Shown in pieces: positions 35,843-45,132 of a stretch of DNA of 62,411 nt. Position 1 is the first letter of the stretch. Each line of letters opens with the position of its first letter. The position numbers and the translations under genes were made by a program. The notes beneath the pieces were generated by a model. It was given only the letters and a program-made list of their open reading frames with translations. It was not told the origin of the DNA and searched no databases. The stretch is from contig CAJXAC010000004.1 of NCBI GenBank assembly GCA_913050035.1, positions 1-62,411 on the forward strand, given 5' to 3'. Source of the DNA: an uncultured Gammaproteobacteria bacterium (GTDB lineage: Bacteria > Pseudomonadota > Gammaproteobacteria > Pseudomonadales > Azotimanducaceae).

Positions 35843-36748
35843 ATGAATCAATTCACCAAAAACACTACCGCTGAAGAGGTGACCGCACACCTTGATCTAT
35901 CCGAGACTACGGTGCTCGTCACTGGATGCACCTCCGGCATAGGCCGCGAGAGCATGCGAGTGCTCGCATTGCGCGGCGCTCATGTTTTAGCAACAGGAAG
36001 AACCGAAGAAAAAGTGCAACTCGCCAGTCGCAATATGGCGGGCAAAATCACACCTCTGGCCCTAGAACTGACCGACCCAGCCTCGATTAGCGACTGTGCG
36101 AACACTTTGTTGGCTGCAGATCTGGTGCCGGATACTGTTATTTGCAATGCGGGCATATATCCTTTTGGCTCTCTTGAACTGGTAAATGGTGTCGAAAAAG
36201 TTTTCTTTGCTAATTTTCTTGGTCACTTCGCGCTAATCAAATACCTATTACCAGCCATGCAAGAGCGGGGCGTGGGGAGCTTTGTTCATGTCAGCAGCGA
36301 TTCAGCCTACAAACAGGCACCCGCATGCGGCATCGACTTTGCCAATCTGCGTGGCGAGGGTGTTTTCCATGCCGGAGAGGCTTACGGCAGATCGAAGCTC
36401 GCCAATGCGCTTTTTTCGTTGGAATTGGCAGACCGCCTGAAGGGCACTAACCTAACGTCGAACGCACTGCATCCCGGCAGCATTCTGACCAACATCAGCC
36501 ATGCAGCGCCCTTTTGGACGAAAGCAGCCGCACTAATGGCTCGCGGGTTCCTGCGTACCGTTGAGGAAGGGGCCTCTACCCAAGTTTATGTGGCCACGCA
36601 TCCCGATGCAGCAAAAGAGTCGGGATGTTTTTTTGCTGCATGCAAGCTCGTCGAACTCGAGCACGACCACCTGCTCGCTAATCGAACATTGGCCCATGAG
36701 CTTTGGCAAGTTGCCGAAGATATGTTGCAACACATTCAGACCGCCTAA
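35843..36748 (+). CDS. Short-chain dehydrogenase/reductase
   Basis: 301 residues, retinol-dehydrogenase-like SDR: VTGCTSGIGRESMRVLALRGAHVLATGRTEEK (split here as cofactor loop TGCTSGIGRES and Arg after strand 2, favouring NADP), CNAGIYPFG, VHVSSDS and AYGRSKLA with catalytic Tyr and Lys. The C-terminus is longer than in classical SDRs. It likely reduces or oxidises a ketone or alcohol of the island's substrate. No clear ribosome-binding site before ATG 35843. Confidence 0.85.
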   Translation: MNQFTKNTTAEEVTAHLDLSETTVLVTGCTSGIGRESMRVLALRGAHVLATGRTEEKVQLASRNMAGKITPLALELTDPASISDCANTLLAADLVPDTVICNAGIYPFGSLELVNGVEKVFFANFLGHFALIKYLLPAMQERGVGSFVHVSSDSAYKQAPACGIDFANLRGEGVFHAGEAYGRSKLANALFSLELADRLKGTNLTSNALHPGSILTNISHAAPFWTKAAALMARGFLRTVEEGASTQVYVATHPDAAKESGCFFAACKLVELEHDHLLANRTLAHELWQVAEDMLQHIQTA

Positions 36749-36832
36749 CGCAACAAGATAGCCCGCCCGTTTACCCCGCAGCTAGACTCTTTTCCACCCC
36801 TCGTAAATCTCGGCAAGCACCCGCGCAGGTCG

Positions 36833-36852
36833 GCACAGTCAATTTTGGGGTA
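36833..36852 (+). promoter_or_regulatory. Possible variant of the recurrent element upstream of the sulfatase
   Basis: Reads gcacagtcaattttggggta, with GGGGTAA where GGGGGAA is usual. Orientation and 82-bp distance to ATG 36934 fit the other sites. Confidence 0.3.
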
Positions 36853-36933
36853 ATGTATCGCCATACCGGATTGCATTATTTTGCCCGCGGTAAATACGTT
36901 ATGGGATAGTGACTGGATAGAACCGAGCGATTC

Positions 36934-38343
36934 ATGCCTAGACCGAACATAGTATTCATCTTCAGCGATCAACAGCGCGCAGACACAATGGGCCACGCAG
37001 GCGACCCAGTAGCGATTACGCCGCATCTGGACAAACTTGCCGCAGAGGGAACCGTCTTCAGCCAATGCTTCACCAGTTCACCAGTCTGTATGCCTGCTCG
37101 CGCAAGTATGATGACCGGATATAAGGTTCATCAGCATGGCGTATGGGCCTTTGCAGATCCAGAACTTCGCCACGGACAAAGCCACGTGCGCAATATTCGA
37201 GACGCCGGCTATCGCACCGGCGTGGTCGGCAAAACTCACCTTTGGCGCCACGGTCCCGGGCACGCAGGCGAGCATAAACAAGAAATGCAAGATTGGGGTT
37301 TTGTCGACGCCAGAGAAACTACTGGACCATCCGAGTCACTATTAACTGACTCGTTATACACCGACCATTTGGCCGCTCGTGGGTTACTCGATGCGCACCG
37401 GCAATATTTCGAAATGTACTTACGTGGAACCAGACCATACCCATGGGAACTACCGCCCACCCCGTTGCCCACCGAAGATCACCTCGACGTCTTTATTGGC
37501 CGTCTCGCGCAAGAGTGGATCAACGACTGCGACAACGCCGAACCCTTTTATTTACAAGTGAATTTCGGGGGGCCACATGACCCCTGGGACGCACCCCCTG
37601 AGTATCGCAGTTTATACAACCCTGACGATATGCCGCTTTCGATTCGCGACCAACGGACCGGCCCACTGTCCTCTCATGTGGAGTTACTGCTTAAACATGC
37701 GCCGAACAAGCTCAATAAAATGGGCGTTGCGCAAAACCAACTGCTGAAGGCTAACTACTATAGCAAGGTGACCCTAATCGATGATTGTGTTGGCGGGATT
37801 TTGCAAACATTAGAAGAGCGTAATCTGTTGGATAACACCTGGATTGTTTTTTCGTCGGACCACGGAGAAATGCTTGGCGATCACGGATTACTTGCAAAAA
37901 AGGTCTTTTATGAGGGCGCTGTCAAGGTACCCTGTTTGTTTCGCTCGCCAAACGGACGAGGCCAAGGTACCGCTCAGGCCCTCACTTGCCACTTGGATAT
38001 TGTTGCAACGCTTATTGATATCTGCAAAGCCAGACCACTTCAGGACAGCGACGGCCAGTCAGTTCTGCCAATTCTTGAAGGTGATTCAAACCATTCCCAA
38101 CGCACTGCGGTATTGAGTGAACTGGGTCTACCGCCATCAGCTTTCGTTATGCTGCGCACCAGCAGACATAAACTCTCGGCGGATGCAAAAACCCGGGAAC
38201 CCATCGAACTTTACGATCTCACTGAGGATCCCAACGAATTGCACAACCTGGTCACTCATGCCGACCACGTCGAAAGGCGCCAACAATTACTCAACGAGGT
38301 TTTGAATCCACTACTGTCCAGCCTGGATACTAGGGCCTGGTAG
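36934..38343 (+). CDS. Type I sulfatase, apparently cytosolic
   Basis: 469 residues. Metal site FSDQQRAD, formylglycine motif C52-x-P54-x-R56 (CMPARASMMTG), GKTHLW, FGGPHDPW and FSSDHGEMLGDHG make an arylsulfatase-type enzyme complete in its key residues. The protein starts directly with the first strand (PNIVFIFSD), so no signal peptide is present; most carbohydrate sulfatases are exported. Cys-type sulfatases need a maturation enzyme that is not in the window. It would remove sulfate esters from an imported small substrate. Confidence 0.9.
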   Translation: MPRPNIVFIFSDQQRADTMGHAGDPVAITPHLDKLAAEGTVFSQCFTSSPVCMPARASMMTGYKVHQHGVWAFADPELRHGQSHVRNIRDAGYRTGVVGKTHLWRHGPGHAGEHKQEMQDWGFVDARETTGPSESLLTDSLYTDHLAARGLLDAHRQYFEMYLRGTRPYPWELPPTPLPTEDHLDVFIGRLAQEWINDCDNAEPFYLQVNFGGPHDPWDAPPEYRSLYNPDDMPLSIRDQRTGPLSSHVELLLKHAPNKLNKMGVAQNQLLKANYYSKVTLIDDCVGGILQTLEERNLLDNTWIVFSSDHGEMLGDHGLLAKKVFYEGAVKVPCLFRSPNGRGQGTAQALTCHLDIVATLIDICKARPLQDSDGQSVLPILEGDSNHSQRTAVLSELGLPPSAFVMLRTSRHKLSADAKTREPIELYDLTEDPNELHNLVTHADHVERRQQLLNEVLNPLLSSLDTRAW

Positions 38344-38426
38344 GTGAAAAGCATACGGCCAAACAAAGAAAGAGTTCATCCATCCCGCAACCACAAACAA
38401 CTGCACACAAGCTACGGGAGTAACCC

Positions 38427-39203
38427 ATGTCGAATTTTTCACTGCACAATAAAACCGTAATAGTGACTGGCGGAGCCGGCGGTCTTGGTCGTGCCATGTG
38501 CGCCAACTTCGGCGCTGCCGGCGCCAACGTTATTGTTGCAAGCCGCAGCCAAGACAAAATTGCGGCAGAAGCCGCCAGTCTGCAAAGAAAAGGCTATAGC
38601 GCGGCAGCCATCCCGGTGGACGTAACCGACGAGCAACAGGTGAACTCTCTGATCGATGAGACAGTTGCCACTTTTGGCTCGGTGGACGTGGTCATAAACA
38701 ACGCCGGGCGATGGGGACGTAGCTACGCTGCTGAGGACACACCATTAGATGAGTGGCGCACCATTGTCGACCAGAACCTAACAGGCGTATTCCTGCCCTG
38801 CATGGCCGCTGGCCGGCAAATGATCAAACAAAAGGGTGGTAAAATCATTAACATTTCGTCAACCGCCGGCAGCAAAGGCAATCCGCATCAGTTGCACTAT
38901 TCTGCTGCCAAGGCCGGCGTCATAAGCCTTACCAACAATCTCGCTTACATGTGGGCACAGCACAATATTAACGTTAATTGCATTCTACCCGGCCTCATCG
39001 CCACCGAGGAACTTAAGGGCTACGGGATTATTCCCGCAAATACCGACGCCGAAGGCAATCCAGTACCGCGACTGGAACTAACACCGAATCCGGAAGACGT
39101 CGCGGATCTTGCCCTATTTCTGGCGTCTCCGGCCTCCGATGCGCTAACCGGAGAGCTTTATCCAATTCGCGCCTGGCTGAAATCAGAGCGATTTTGGCAA
39201 TAA
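38427..39203 (+). CDS. Short-chain dehydrogenase/reductase
   Basis: 258 residues: TGGAGGLGRAMCANFG, NNAGRWG, NISSTAGS and LHYSAAKAG (catalytic Tyr/Lys). Arg after strand 2 (ASRSQDK) suggests NADP. Its C-terminal half closely resembles the SDR at 48120, both ending in a PEDVADLALFLA-type helix and a PIRA tail. ATG 38427 follows GGGAG. It lies 83 bp after the sulfatase and could be co-transcribed. Confidence 0.85.
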   Translation: MSNFSLHNKTVIVTGGAGGLGRAMCANFGAAGANVIVASRSQDKIAAEAASLQRKGYSAAAIPVDVTDEQQVNSLIDETVATFGSVDVVINNAGRWGRSYAAEDTPLDEWRTIVDQNLTGVFLPCMAAGRQMIKQKGGKIINISSTAGSKGNPHQLHYSAAKAGVISLTNNLAYMWAQHNINVNCILPGLIATEELKGYGIIPANTDAEGNPVPRLELTPNPEDVADLALFLASPASDALTGELYPIRAWLKSERFWQ

Positions 39204-39403
39204 CGCGCTTATAGGATTAAAGCTAGCGCAACGCAGAAAGCCGCGTCGGCGCCCCAAACTGGCCGCGCACATTAAAGCTGTTCGTAGAGCCGAAGACGCA
39301 AGAGCTCCATTAAAAGCACGGCAACTGAGCACAAATCTAAAGGCAGACGCGGCTTATATCGGCTTCAGCCCAATGCAAGCAACAGCTTAGCTACCTGAAT
39401 CGA

Positions 39404-40195
39404 TTAGCGACGCAGCCGATGACCACCGTCAACATTCAACACTTCACCGGTAAAGTACGCGCCTGCGCGACTACACAGCATAATGGCGACGCCTGCTATG
39501 TCGTGGATATCACCATAACGATGGGCCGGAATCCGCTGCAATTCTGCTTTATAGGCTTCGGCCTCCGGATCCTGCCAGGCACCACGGGTCATTTCTGAAT
39601 AGAACCTGCCCGGTGCAATGGCGTTAACGCGAATATGCTCATCGGCAAAGGCTAAAGCCAACTGCGGCGTCAGGTGCTCCACCGCCTTTTTGCTAGTGGA
39701 ATACGCCATAACGTGTGCATATATCTCACTGGCAGCCACCGAACTGATAAAAATAACGCTCGAGGGTGCATCCACTGTCGCCCGGCCTTTCAACAAATCG
39801 AGAAGCGCCTGGGTCAAAAACAGGGGCGACCGGAGGTTAATGTCCATGGTTCGGTCCCAGTCATCAGCGCTCATCTGGGCGAAAGGTCCTCCTGTTCCTA
39901 GTCCTGCATTATTGACCAGCACATCGATAAAAGACTCTTGATCACGGAGTCTGGCCGCCAATGCCTCAACCCCCTCCAGCGTTGATAGATCGCCAACAAC
40001 GGGAAGACACTCGCCGGATGCGATCGCGGAAAGTTCTTCCGCTTTAGCCTGCAACTTATCCGCGGAACGTGCGGTGATATACACCCGCTCAGCCCCTGCT
40101 TCGAGAAAACCCTGAGCCATATAGCTGCCCAGTCCGGTAGAACCCCCTGTCACGACACAGACTTTGCCACGCATGGAAAACAGCGTTTCTAACAT
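39404..40195 (-). CDS. Short-chain dehydrogenase/reductase (gluconate/ketoreductase type)
   Basis: 263 residues, classical SDR with VVTGGSTGLGSYMAQGF, NNAGLGTGG, ISSVAAS and AYSTSKKA; the C-terminal GEVLNVDGGHRL is standard. ITARSADK after strand 2 favours NADP. GGAGG precedes ATG 40195. It follows the ADP-ribosylglycohydrolase-fold gene on the same strand with a 90-bp gap, so the two are probably one unit. Confidence 0.85.
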   Translation of the reverse strand: MLETLFSMRGKVCVVTGGSTGLGSYMAQGFLEAGAERVYITARSADKLQAKAEELSAIASGECLPVVGDLSTLEGVEALAARLRDQESFIDVLVNNAGLGTGGPFAQMSADDWDRTMDINLRSPLFLTQALLDLLKGRATVDAPSSVIFISSVAASEIYAHVMAYSTSKKAVEHLTPQLALAFADEHIRVNAIAPGRFYSEMTRGAWQDPEAEAYKAELQRIPAHRYGDIHDIAGVAIMLCSRAGAYFTGEVLNVDGGHRLRR

Positions 40196-40285
40196 AAAAC
40201 CTCCGCTCCAGATTTTCCTATGCCACCGGCGCTCTGATCGGCGGCAGCGTCAAGCGCCGCGCCTACCTCACGTTTTGCCATACTG

Positions 40286-42328
40286 CTAATCTGCCGCCGC
40301 AACTTCCACTTTGTGAGTTGCGCTGCGGCCATCTGCGACGATCAGGCCGATCGCGCCGCTGTCCAGCGACGAATCTCGCGCTGTTAACACCGTTGAACCA
40401 TTGATCTCACCTACCAGTTCATCGCCTACTACCCGCAACGTCATATCCAAAGTGTCGCCGAACGACCAATTAAATTCGGCCTCGGCTAATACGCTTTCTT
40501 CGTGCAAGCTTTTCACCAACTGGACTTTTTGCTCGCGCGTGATCAGCAGCGCATAAAATCGAGTTAAGCCCTGCACCCGTGCCGCGACACCAGCGCGCGA
40601 GACAAGATGCGGCGTTACATCAGCACTGACCGCATAGTCAGTCCATTCACGGGTGCCCTGAGAAATCATGCCAAGACCCTCGTTTTGCACGAGCCGGAAC
40701 ATCTCCGTCCAACCTACTAATTGATCAACTGCGTCAACCCAGGCACGCCTCCACATTAGTCCTTTATGCTTGGGCCGCTCGAATGTCACCTGCGGATTCC
40801 CCCGCCAACCGACATGATCTAAATGGAGGGAAACGTCTTTATTTAAGCGAATGCCCACTTCGAAAATCGGCCCAGGTAGACTGGGAACCTGAAGTGAAAG
40901 ATTGGTGGCATCCCCGGTAGTGGTGTCCACATCAATATAATCCACCTCGTCATCCTCACCGTAGTAGGCGATGTATAGATTTGCACCGGGCTCGCTAATA
41001 CGCGCAGACACATTTTGACCCGAAAATATCCTTGGCGAAGCCATAAGTTTGTAGTGCGCCTTTTCAAAGTATTCAGCGACTTCTATCGATGGTGCAAATA
41101 CAGGTGTGCCTATTCGCGCTCCTGACTTACCGACAATGCGCAACGACCCACCCTGCAAGTTGCTCAACTCCGCCGTGCCCGATTGAACTTGGAAGCCCTG
41201 AACAGAGCCAGGAAAGCTGAAATGGAATTGCGCACCTTGCTTCGGTTCGAAACTGGGCTCGCCAGCAAGCGTATGGCCCATGTTGATGATCTGTTTGGCT
41301 TCGCGCGCGCAATCACTTATACAGCGATCGCCGTCCGAGGTCGGACAGTACAACCGGTCGGCGACTGGGCCGCGCCAATCAATACCTCGATCAGCACTCG
41401 CATCGATGCCTTCTAAGCCCACCAGTAAGCCCATAAGGCAGCCCACATTGCCGGAATTACAGTCTGTATCCCAACCGCAGGTGTTAACAATCTTTAAAGT
41501 CTCAGAAAAATCGCCCTCGCCGTGCAGTAGCGAGTGAATGATCAAACCGTGGTTCGGCACCATATGGCAGTTGCCGCCATATTTGTCATACCCATAGTTT
41601 GCTTCCAACTTCTCTCTTGTGGCACGCCAATCTTTCTCTACGGCATACCAGGCACGCAAGTCAGCGATCATCCTAGCAATAACCGAATCTTTAGGAATAT
41701 AACTCAGGCCAATATCAATGAGCTTCTGAATGTCGTTTTCCACAAAAGCCATAGCCTCCATAGCGGCTAAAACCTTCGCGCCATTAACAGCTTCCCCGTC
41801 GTGGCTTACTCTAGCCGCGGCTTCGGCAAACTTTACAGCCTGATCCGGATCACCCGGGGCGACCATGGCCCATCCGTCAATGAATATTTGCGCGCCAATT
41901 TGCTCCGCTACCACCTGCCCATTCATTTCCATTGACCCACTCATCGGTGCGTCTATACCGTTGGCGAGACGCAGGTAGGCGGTGTGCTCAGTGGACTGGC
42001 CTAAGCCACCCCACCACAATACGCTTCTGCCCTTGATGAGATAATTGAGCCAACTTTCGCCGATATCTTTTGGACTGATGTCTGGGTTAGTTCCGTGATC
42101 TTCCAGCGCGCGAATGAAAGTGAACGTGCCAGCTATGTCGTCATCCGTGACGATAAGCGGTACGTCGAGCTTGTCGTGCACATAATATTCAATATCGCCG
42201 AGCCGTTGCTGAATCCGCTCGTACGACCATCCCTCAAAAGGCCGCCCCAAATAGACGCCGATTACCTTACCTAATACCCCTGCGTAAACACGCTCAGCAT
42301 AGTCTGGCGTTATCTGCACCATCTCCAA
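40286..42328 (-). CDS. ADP-ribosylglycohydrolase-fold protein with C-terminal concanavalin-like domain
   Basis: 680 residues. Residues ~8-340 are the ARH fold: AGVLGKVIGVYLGRPFEGWS, metal motif VTDDDIAGTF, a GGNCHMVPNHG loop and TCGWDTDCNSGNVGCLMG. After a beta-rich linker, the last ~170 residues (WTDYAVSADVTPHLVSRAG, LDMTLRVVGDELVGEINGS and GAIGLIVADG) are a LamG/DUF1080-type beta-sandwich that often binds sugars. The combination suggests hydrolysis of a glycoside rather than of protein ADP-ribose. AGGAGG precedes ATG 42328. It is divergent from the second ABC pair. Confidence 0.8.
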   Translation of the reverse strand: MEMVQITPDYAERVYAGVLGKVIGVYLGRPFEGWSYERIQQRLGDIEYYVHDKLDVPLIVTDDDIAGTFTFIRALEDHGTNPDISPKDIGESWLNYLIKGRSVLWWGGLGQSTEHTAYLRLANGIDAPMSGSMEMNGQVVAEQIGAQIFIDGWAMVAPGDPDQAVKFAEAAARVSHDGEAVNGAKVLAAMEAMAFVENDIQKLIDIGLSYIPKDSVIARMIADLRAWYAVEKDWRATREKLEANYGYDKYGGNCHMVPNHGLIIHSLLHGEGDFSETLKIVNTCGWDTDCNSGNVGCLMGLLVGLEGIDASADRGIDWRGPVADRLYCPTSDGDRCISDCAREAKQIINMGHTLAGEPSFEPKQGAQFHFSFPGSVQGFQVQSGTAELSNLQGGSLRIVGKSGARIGTPVFAPSIEVAEYFEKAHYKLMASPRIFSGQNVSARISEPGANLYIAYYGEDDEVDYIDVDTTTGDATNLSLQVPSLPGPIFEVGIRLNKDVSLHLDHVGWRGNPQVTFERPKHKGLMWRRAWVDAVDQLVGWTEMFRLVQNEGLGMISQGTREWTDYAVSADVTPHLVSRAGVAARVQGLTRFYALLITREQKVQLVKSLHEESVLAEAEFNWSFGDTLDMTLRVVGDELVGEINGSTVLTARDSSLDSGAIGLIVADGRSATHKVEVAAAD

Positions 42329-42395
42329 CCTCCTTGGACAATTACCCCAACAGCGTAAGAACTTTCACGAAGCGAACGCAACGCTCGAGCCGTAG

Positions 42396-42415
42396 ATTTC
42401 CCCCATTTTCGCCGC
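42396..42415 (-). promoter_or_regulatory. Recurrent TGGGKGAA element upstream of the second ADP-ribosylglycohydrolase-fold gene
   Basis: Minus strand reads gcggcgaaaatgggggaaat, 67 bp before ATG 42328 and pointing to it. Mirror partner of the site at 42521. Confidence 0.5.
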
Positions 42416-42520
42416 ACAATTGAAACAAGCAAGGTTTTGCACAAGCGACTCCGATCTTCACCTTGTGGCGGAATTACAGCCCATAAATAGCGTGCAGCTA
42501 GACCTAGGCAGCTAATCGCT

Positions 42521-42540
42521 AAGCAGTTTATGGGTGAACT
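42521..42540 (+). promoter_or_regulatory. Recurrent TGGGKGAA element upstream of ABC pair 2
   Basis: Reads aagcagtttatgggtgaact, 69 bp before ATG 42610 and in its orientation. With 42396-42415 it gives one outward-pointing site per divergent gene. Confidence 0.5.
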
Positions 42541-42609
42541 AATAAATACAAGCGTTGACCCACCGCGACGCGGCTTTATAGGCTGATCCGAGTAACGTCG
42601 GGGGCGTTC

Positions 42610-45132
42610 ATGACCAATTCAAACCGGGCCAAGGCTCTGCCATTTCTTGGCACAGGCCCCGTAAACGAAGATCAAAAAGACAGTCCTGCCGCAGACCAGG
42701 GCTTCGTCGCCATTGCCATGATTTTTGCCCGAACTTGGCCATTCCTGAAGCCCTATATTCTTGGATACTGGCGTGAGCTGTCATTTTCAGGCAGCGACGC
42801 GGCAACAAGCCCGACACCTTTCGGACACACCGAATCCGAGACGCCTTCCAGTGCACCTGATGCGCCTACCGATAACCAGGCGACACGATGGAGTTTTAAG
42901 CATATACCACCGCTCGCCACCCTAACCGCTGCCCTTGGCCCAGTTACTGGGGTGCTGCCCTATAACGAAAGTTGGTTATATGATTTTTTGCTGATCACCA
43001 CTTTTGCAATGGCAGTCCTTTCGTGGTGCCTGCTCGTTGCCAAGAAAAAAGTTTATGCGGTTCTTTCGACAAGTCTTTTCATTATCGGAGCTGTGAGTTT
43101 TTTATTTGCGGTATTCGTCGTCGAGGGCCTACTCGACAATGTTTATATCGCGATCATGTGCGCCGTCAGCGCAGGGATTTGGTTGTTTCAATACCAGTTT
43201 CAAGCCGGCAGGTTGCGCTTCAGAATCCGCCTTGGAAGCCACTTAATTTATTACTTTGTCGGAGTATGGGCATCCACACTACTGCTGATTTTGATTTCAT
43301 TGTTTTCTGTAGACGTAGTCAGCCAATCGATTCTGCAGGCGAAACCGCTGACGCCGTTTATTGCGGATCTAATCGCAGATCCTGAACTCGCGGGTACCCC
43401 AATAGAGGGCTCCAAACCAGTTGATTCGCCCAACCAAGACAGTGCCAATATAGAACTCAATCCTCTCTCGTCGGAGCAGCGCCACAGCCTGAAATCGGTC
43501 TATGCCGTGTTTTTGGTACTCGGCTGGCTCGCGCAGTTGCCGCTTGGTTTCGCACTACCCTATTACTACATCTACATCATGCAAAGGGTGAATCAGGATC
43601 TACGCGTTGCTTTAGTAGGCCGCTGGCATCAGTTATCCCTGCGCTACCACAGCAATCATCGGGTTGGCGATTCTGTATATCGAATTTATCAGGACAGCTC
43701 TCAAGTAACGGCTGTCATCGGCGAAATTACGCAAGCGCTACAGGTCCTGATCACCTATTTTACCGGCATCATCTTTCTGTTTGCGCTGGATCCAATTTTA
43801 GGGCTGATGGCGCTGTCAATTATAGTTGGCACCTTAATATGGGCGCGCTGGTTTTCACCCCGCATGCGAGTCAATTCTTTGGCCAGCCGCCAAGCTAATT
43901 CGAATTTCACATCACGCGTACAGGAAACGTTTGCAAGTACCCGGCTTATCAAGGCTTTTAGCACAGAGGAGAAAGAGCAACAGCGTTTCGAGTCAGACTC
44001 CATCAATGCGTTCAATGCGTCATACCGCGTCCGCTCATTAATGGCGGTTATTGGGATTGTCACCTTCACAATCGCCGCGGGCGCGCTGTTATATGGGCAA
44101 TACCTGACCGCCATCTGGGCATTTGGCGAGCGCGAAACCTACGCCAGTGTATTAGTGGCGCTCGTCGGCCTAAGTTTCTTACGCTGGAATCTTTCCGCAT
44201 ATCAGTCCGCTCAGGAATATTTAGGCGCTTCCAGCGTCTCCATCCGTGACTTAGTCGACCGCTGGACCCGGGCACAAGACATGGCTATGGGCCTGAATAG
44301 AGTATTCGATATTCTCGACATTGAGCCCGACGTCAAATCCAAACCTAATGCCCCGGCACTAGGAGGATTTCACCACGAGCTTCGCTTTGACAAAGTAAGC
44401 TTTGCTTACGAACCCGAAAGACCTGTTTTGCAGGACATTAGCTTTAGCGTAAAGCCAGGTACCGTGACCGCAATTGTCGGGCCAACCGGTTCCGGCAAAA
44501 CCAGCTTAATGAGTTTGATTTCCCGGCTTTTCGATCCCGACGCTGGCTCGGTATCAATTGATGGTGTGGATCTTAGAGATCTAGACCTAGAGAGTTTGCG
44601 CGCAAATGTATCGGTCGCTTTACAGGAAAACGTCTTATTTGGTTTATCTTTACGCGACAACATTCGCTATGCACTGCCAGAGGCTACCGACGCGCAGCTT
44701 ATGGAAGCCGTGAGGGTCGCCTGCGTAGAGGAATACATTGCCAGCTTACCCGAAGGGTTAGACACGGTATTGAGTGATCGAGGCGGCAAGCTATCCACCG
44801 GCCAGCGCCAACGTCTTTCAATCGCGCGCGCCCTTGTAAAAGGCGCACCGATCCTTGTTCTCGACGAGCCCACCGCAGCCCTTGATGCTGCTACCGAGCA
44901 TCGCGTTCTCCAGCGCCTCACAGAGTGGGCGCAGAAGCGAGCGGTATTTCTGATTACGCATCGCATATCCACTATTCAACAAGCGGACACTATCTTGTAT
45001 ATCGACCAAGGCAGACTGCTCGAGCAGGGATCGCATACCCAACTCATGTCGATCGAGAGTGGTTTCTACCGCGCTTTTGTTGAGACCGAGGCAAGGCTTT
45101 CACAGCGAACCTTTAACGAGCAGCAGCTATGA
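42610..45132 (+). CDS. ABC exporter half-transporter with long N-terminal extension, first subunit (pair 2)
   Basis: 840 residues, about 180 more than its paralogue at 23808. The extra N-terminus has a polar first ~95 residues followed by four predicted hydrophobic segments (around residues 98-225), then the ordinary membrane domain with RVNQDLRVALVG and LRYHSNHRVGDSVYRIYQD, and a complete nucleotide-binding domain: GPTGSGKTS, LSTGQRQR, ILVLDEPTAALD, ITHRIST. GGGGG lies 4 nt before ATG 42610. Its stop overlaps the next ATG (ATGA), so the two subunits are translationally coupled and likely form a heterodimer. Confidence 0.9.
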   Translation: MTNSNRAKALPFLGTGPVNEDQKDSPAADQGFVAIAMIFARTWPFLKPYILGYWRELSFSGSDAATSPTPFGHTESETPSSAPDAPTDNQATRWSFKHIPPLATLTAALGPVTGVLPYNESWLYDFLLITTFAMAVLSWCLLVAKKKVYAVLSTSLFIIGAVSFLFAVFVVEGLLDNVYIAIMCAVSAGIWLFQYQFQAGRLRFRIRLGSHLIYYFVGVWASTLLLILISLFSVDVVSQSILQAKPLTPFIADLIADPELAGTPIEGSKPVDSPNQDSANIELNPLSSEQRHSLKSVYAVFLVLGWLAQLPLGFALPYYYIYIMQRVNQDLRVALVGRWHQLSLRYHSNHRVGDSVYRIYQDSSQVTAVIGEITQALQVLITYFTGIIFLFALDPILGLMALSIIVGTLIWARWFSPRMRVNSLASRQANSNFTSRVQETFASTRLIKAFSTEEKEQQRFESDSINAFNASYRVRSLMAVIGIVTFTIAAGALLYGQYLTAIWAFGERETYASVLVALVGLSFLRWNLSAYQSAQEYLGASSVSIRDLVDRWTRAQDMAMGLNRVFDILDIEPDVKSKPNAPALGGFHHELRFDKVSFAYEPERPVLQDISFSVKPGTVTAIVGPTGSGKTSLMSLISRLFDPDAGSVSIDGVDLRDLDLESLRANVSVALQENVLFGLSLRDNIRYALPEATDAQLMEAVRVACVEEYIASLPEGLDTVLSDRGGKLSTGQRQRLSIARALVKGAPILVLDEPTAALDAATEHRVLQRLTEWAQKRAVFLITHRISTIQQADTILYIDQGRLLEQGSHTQLMSIESGFYRAFVETEARLSQRTFNEQQL

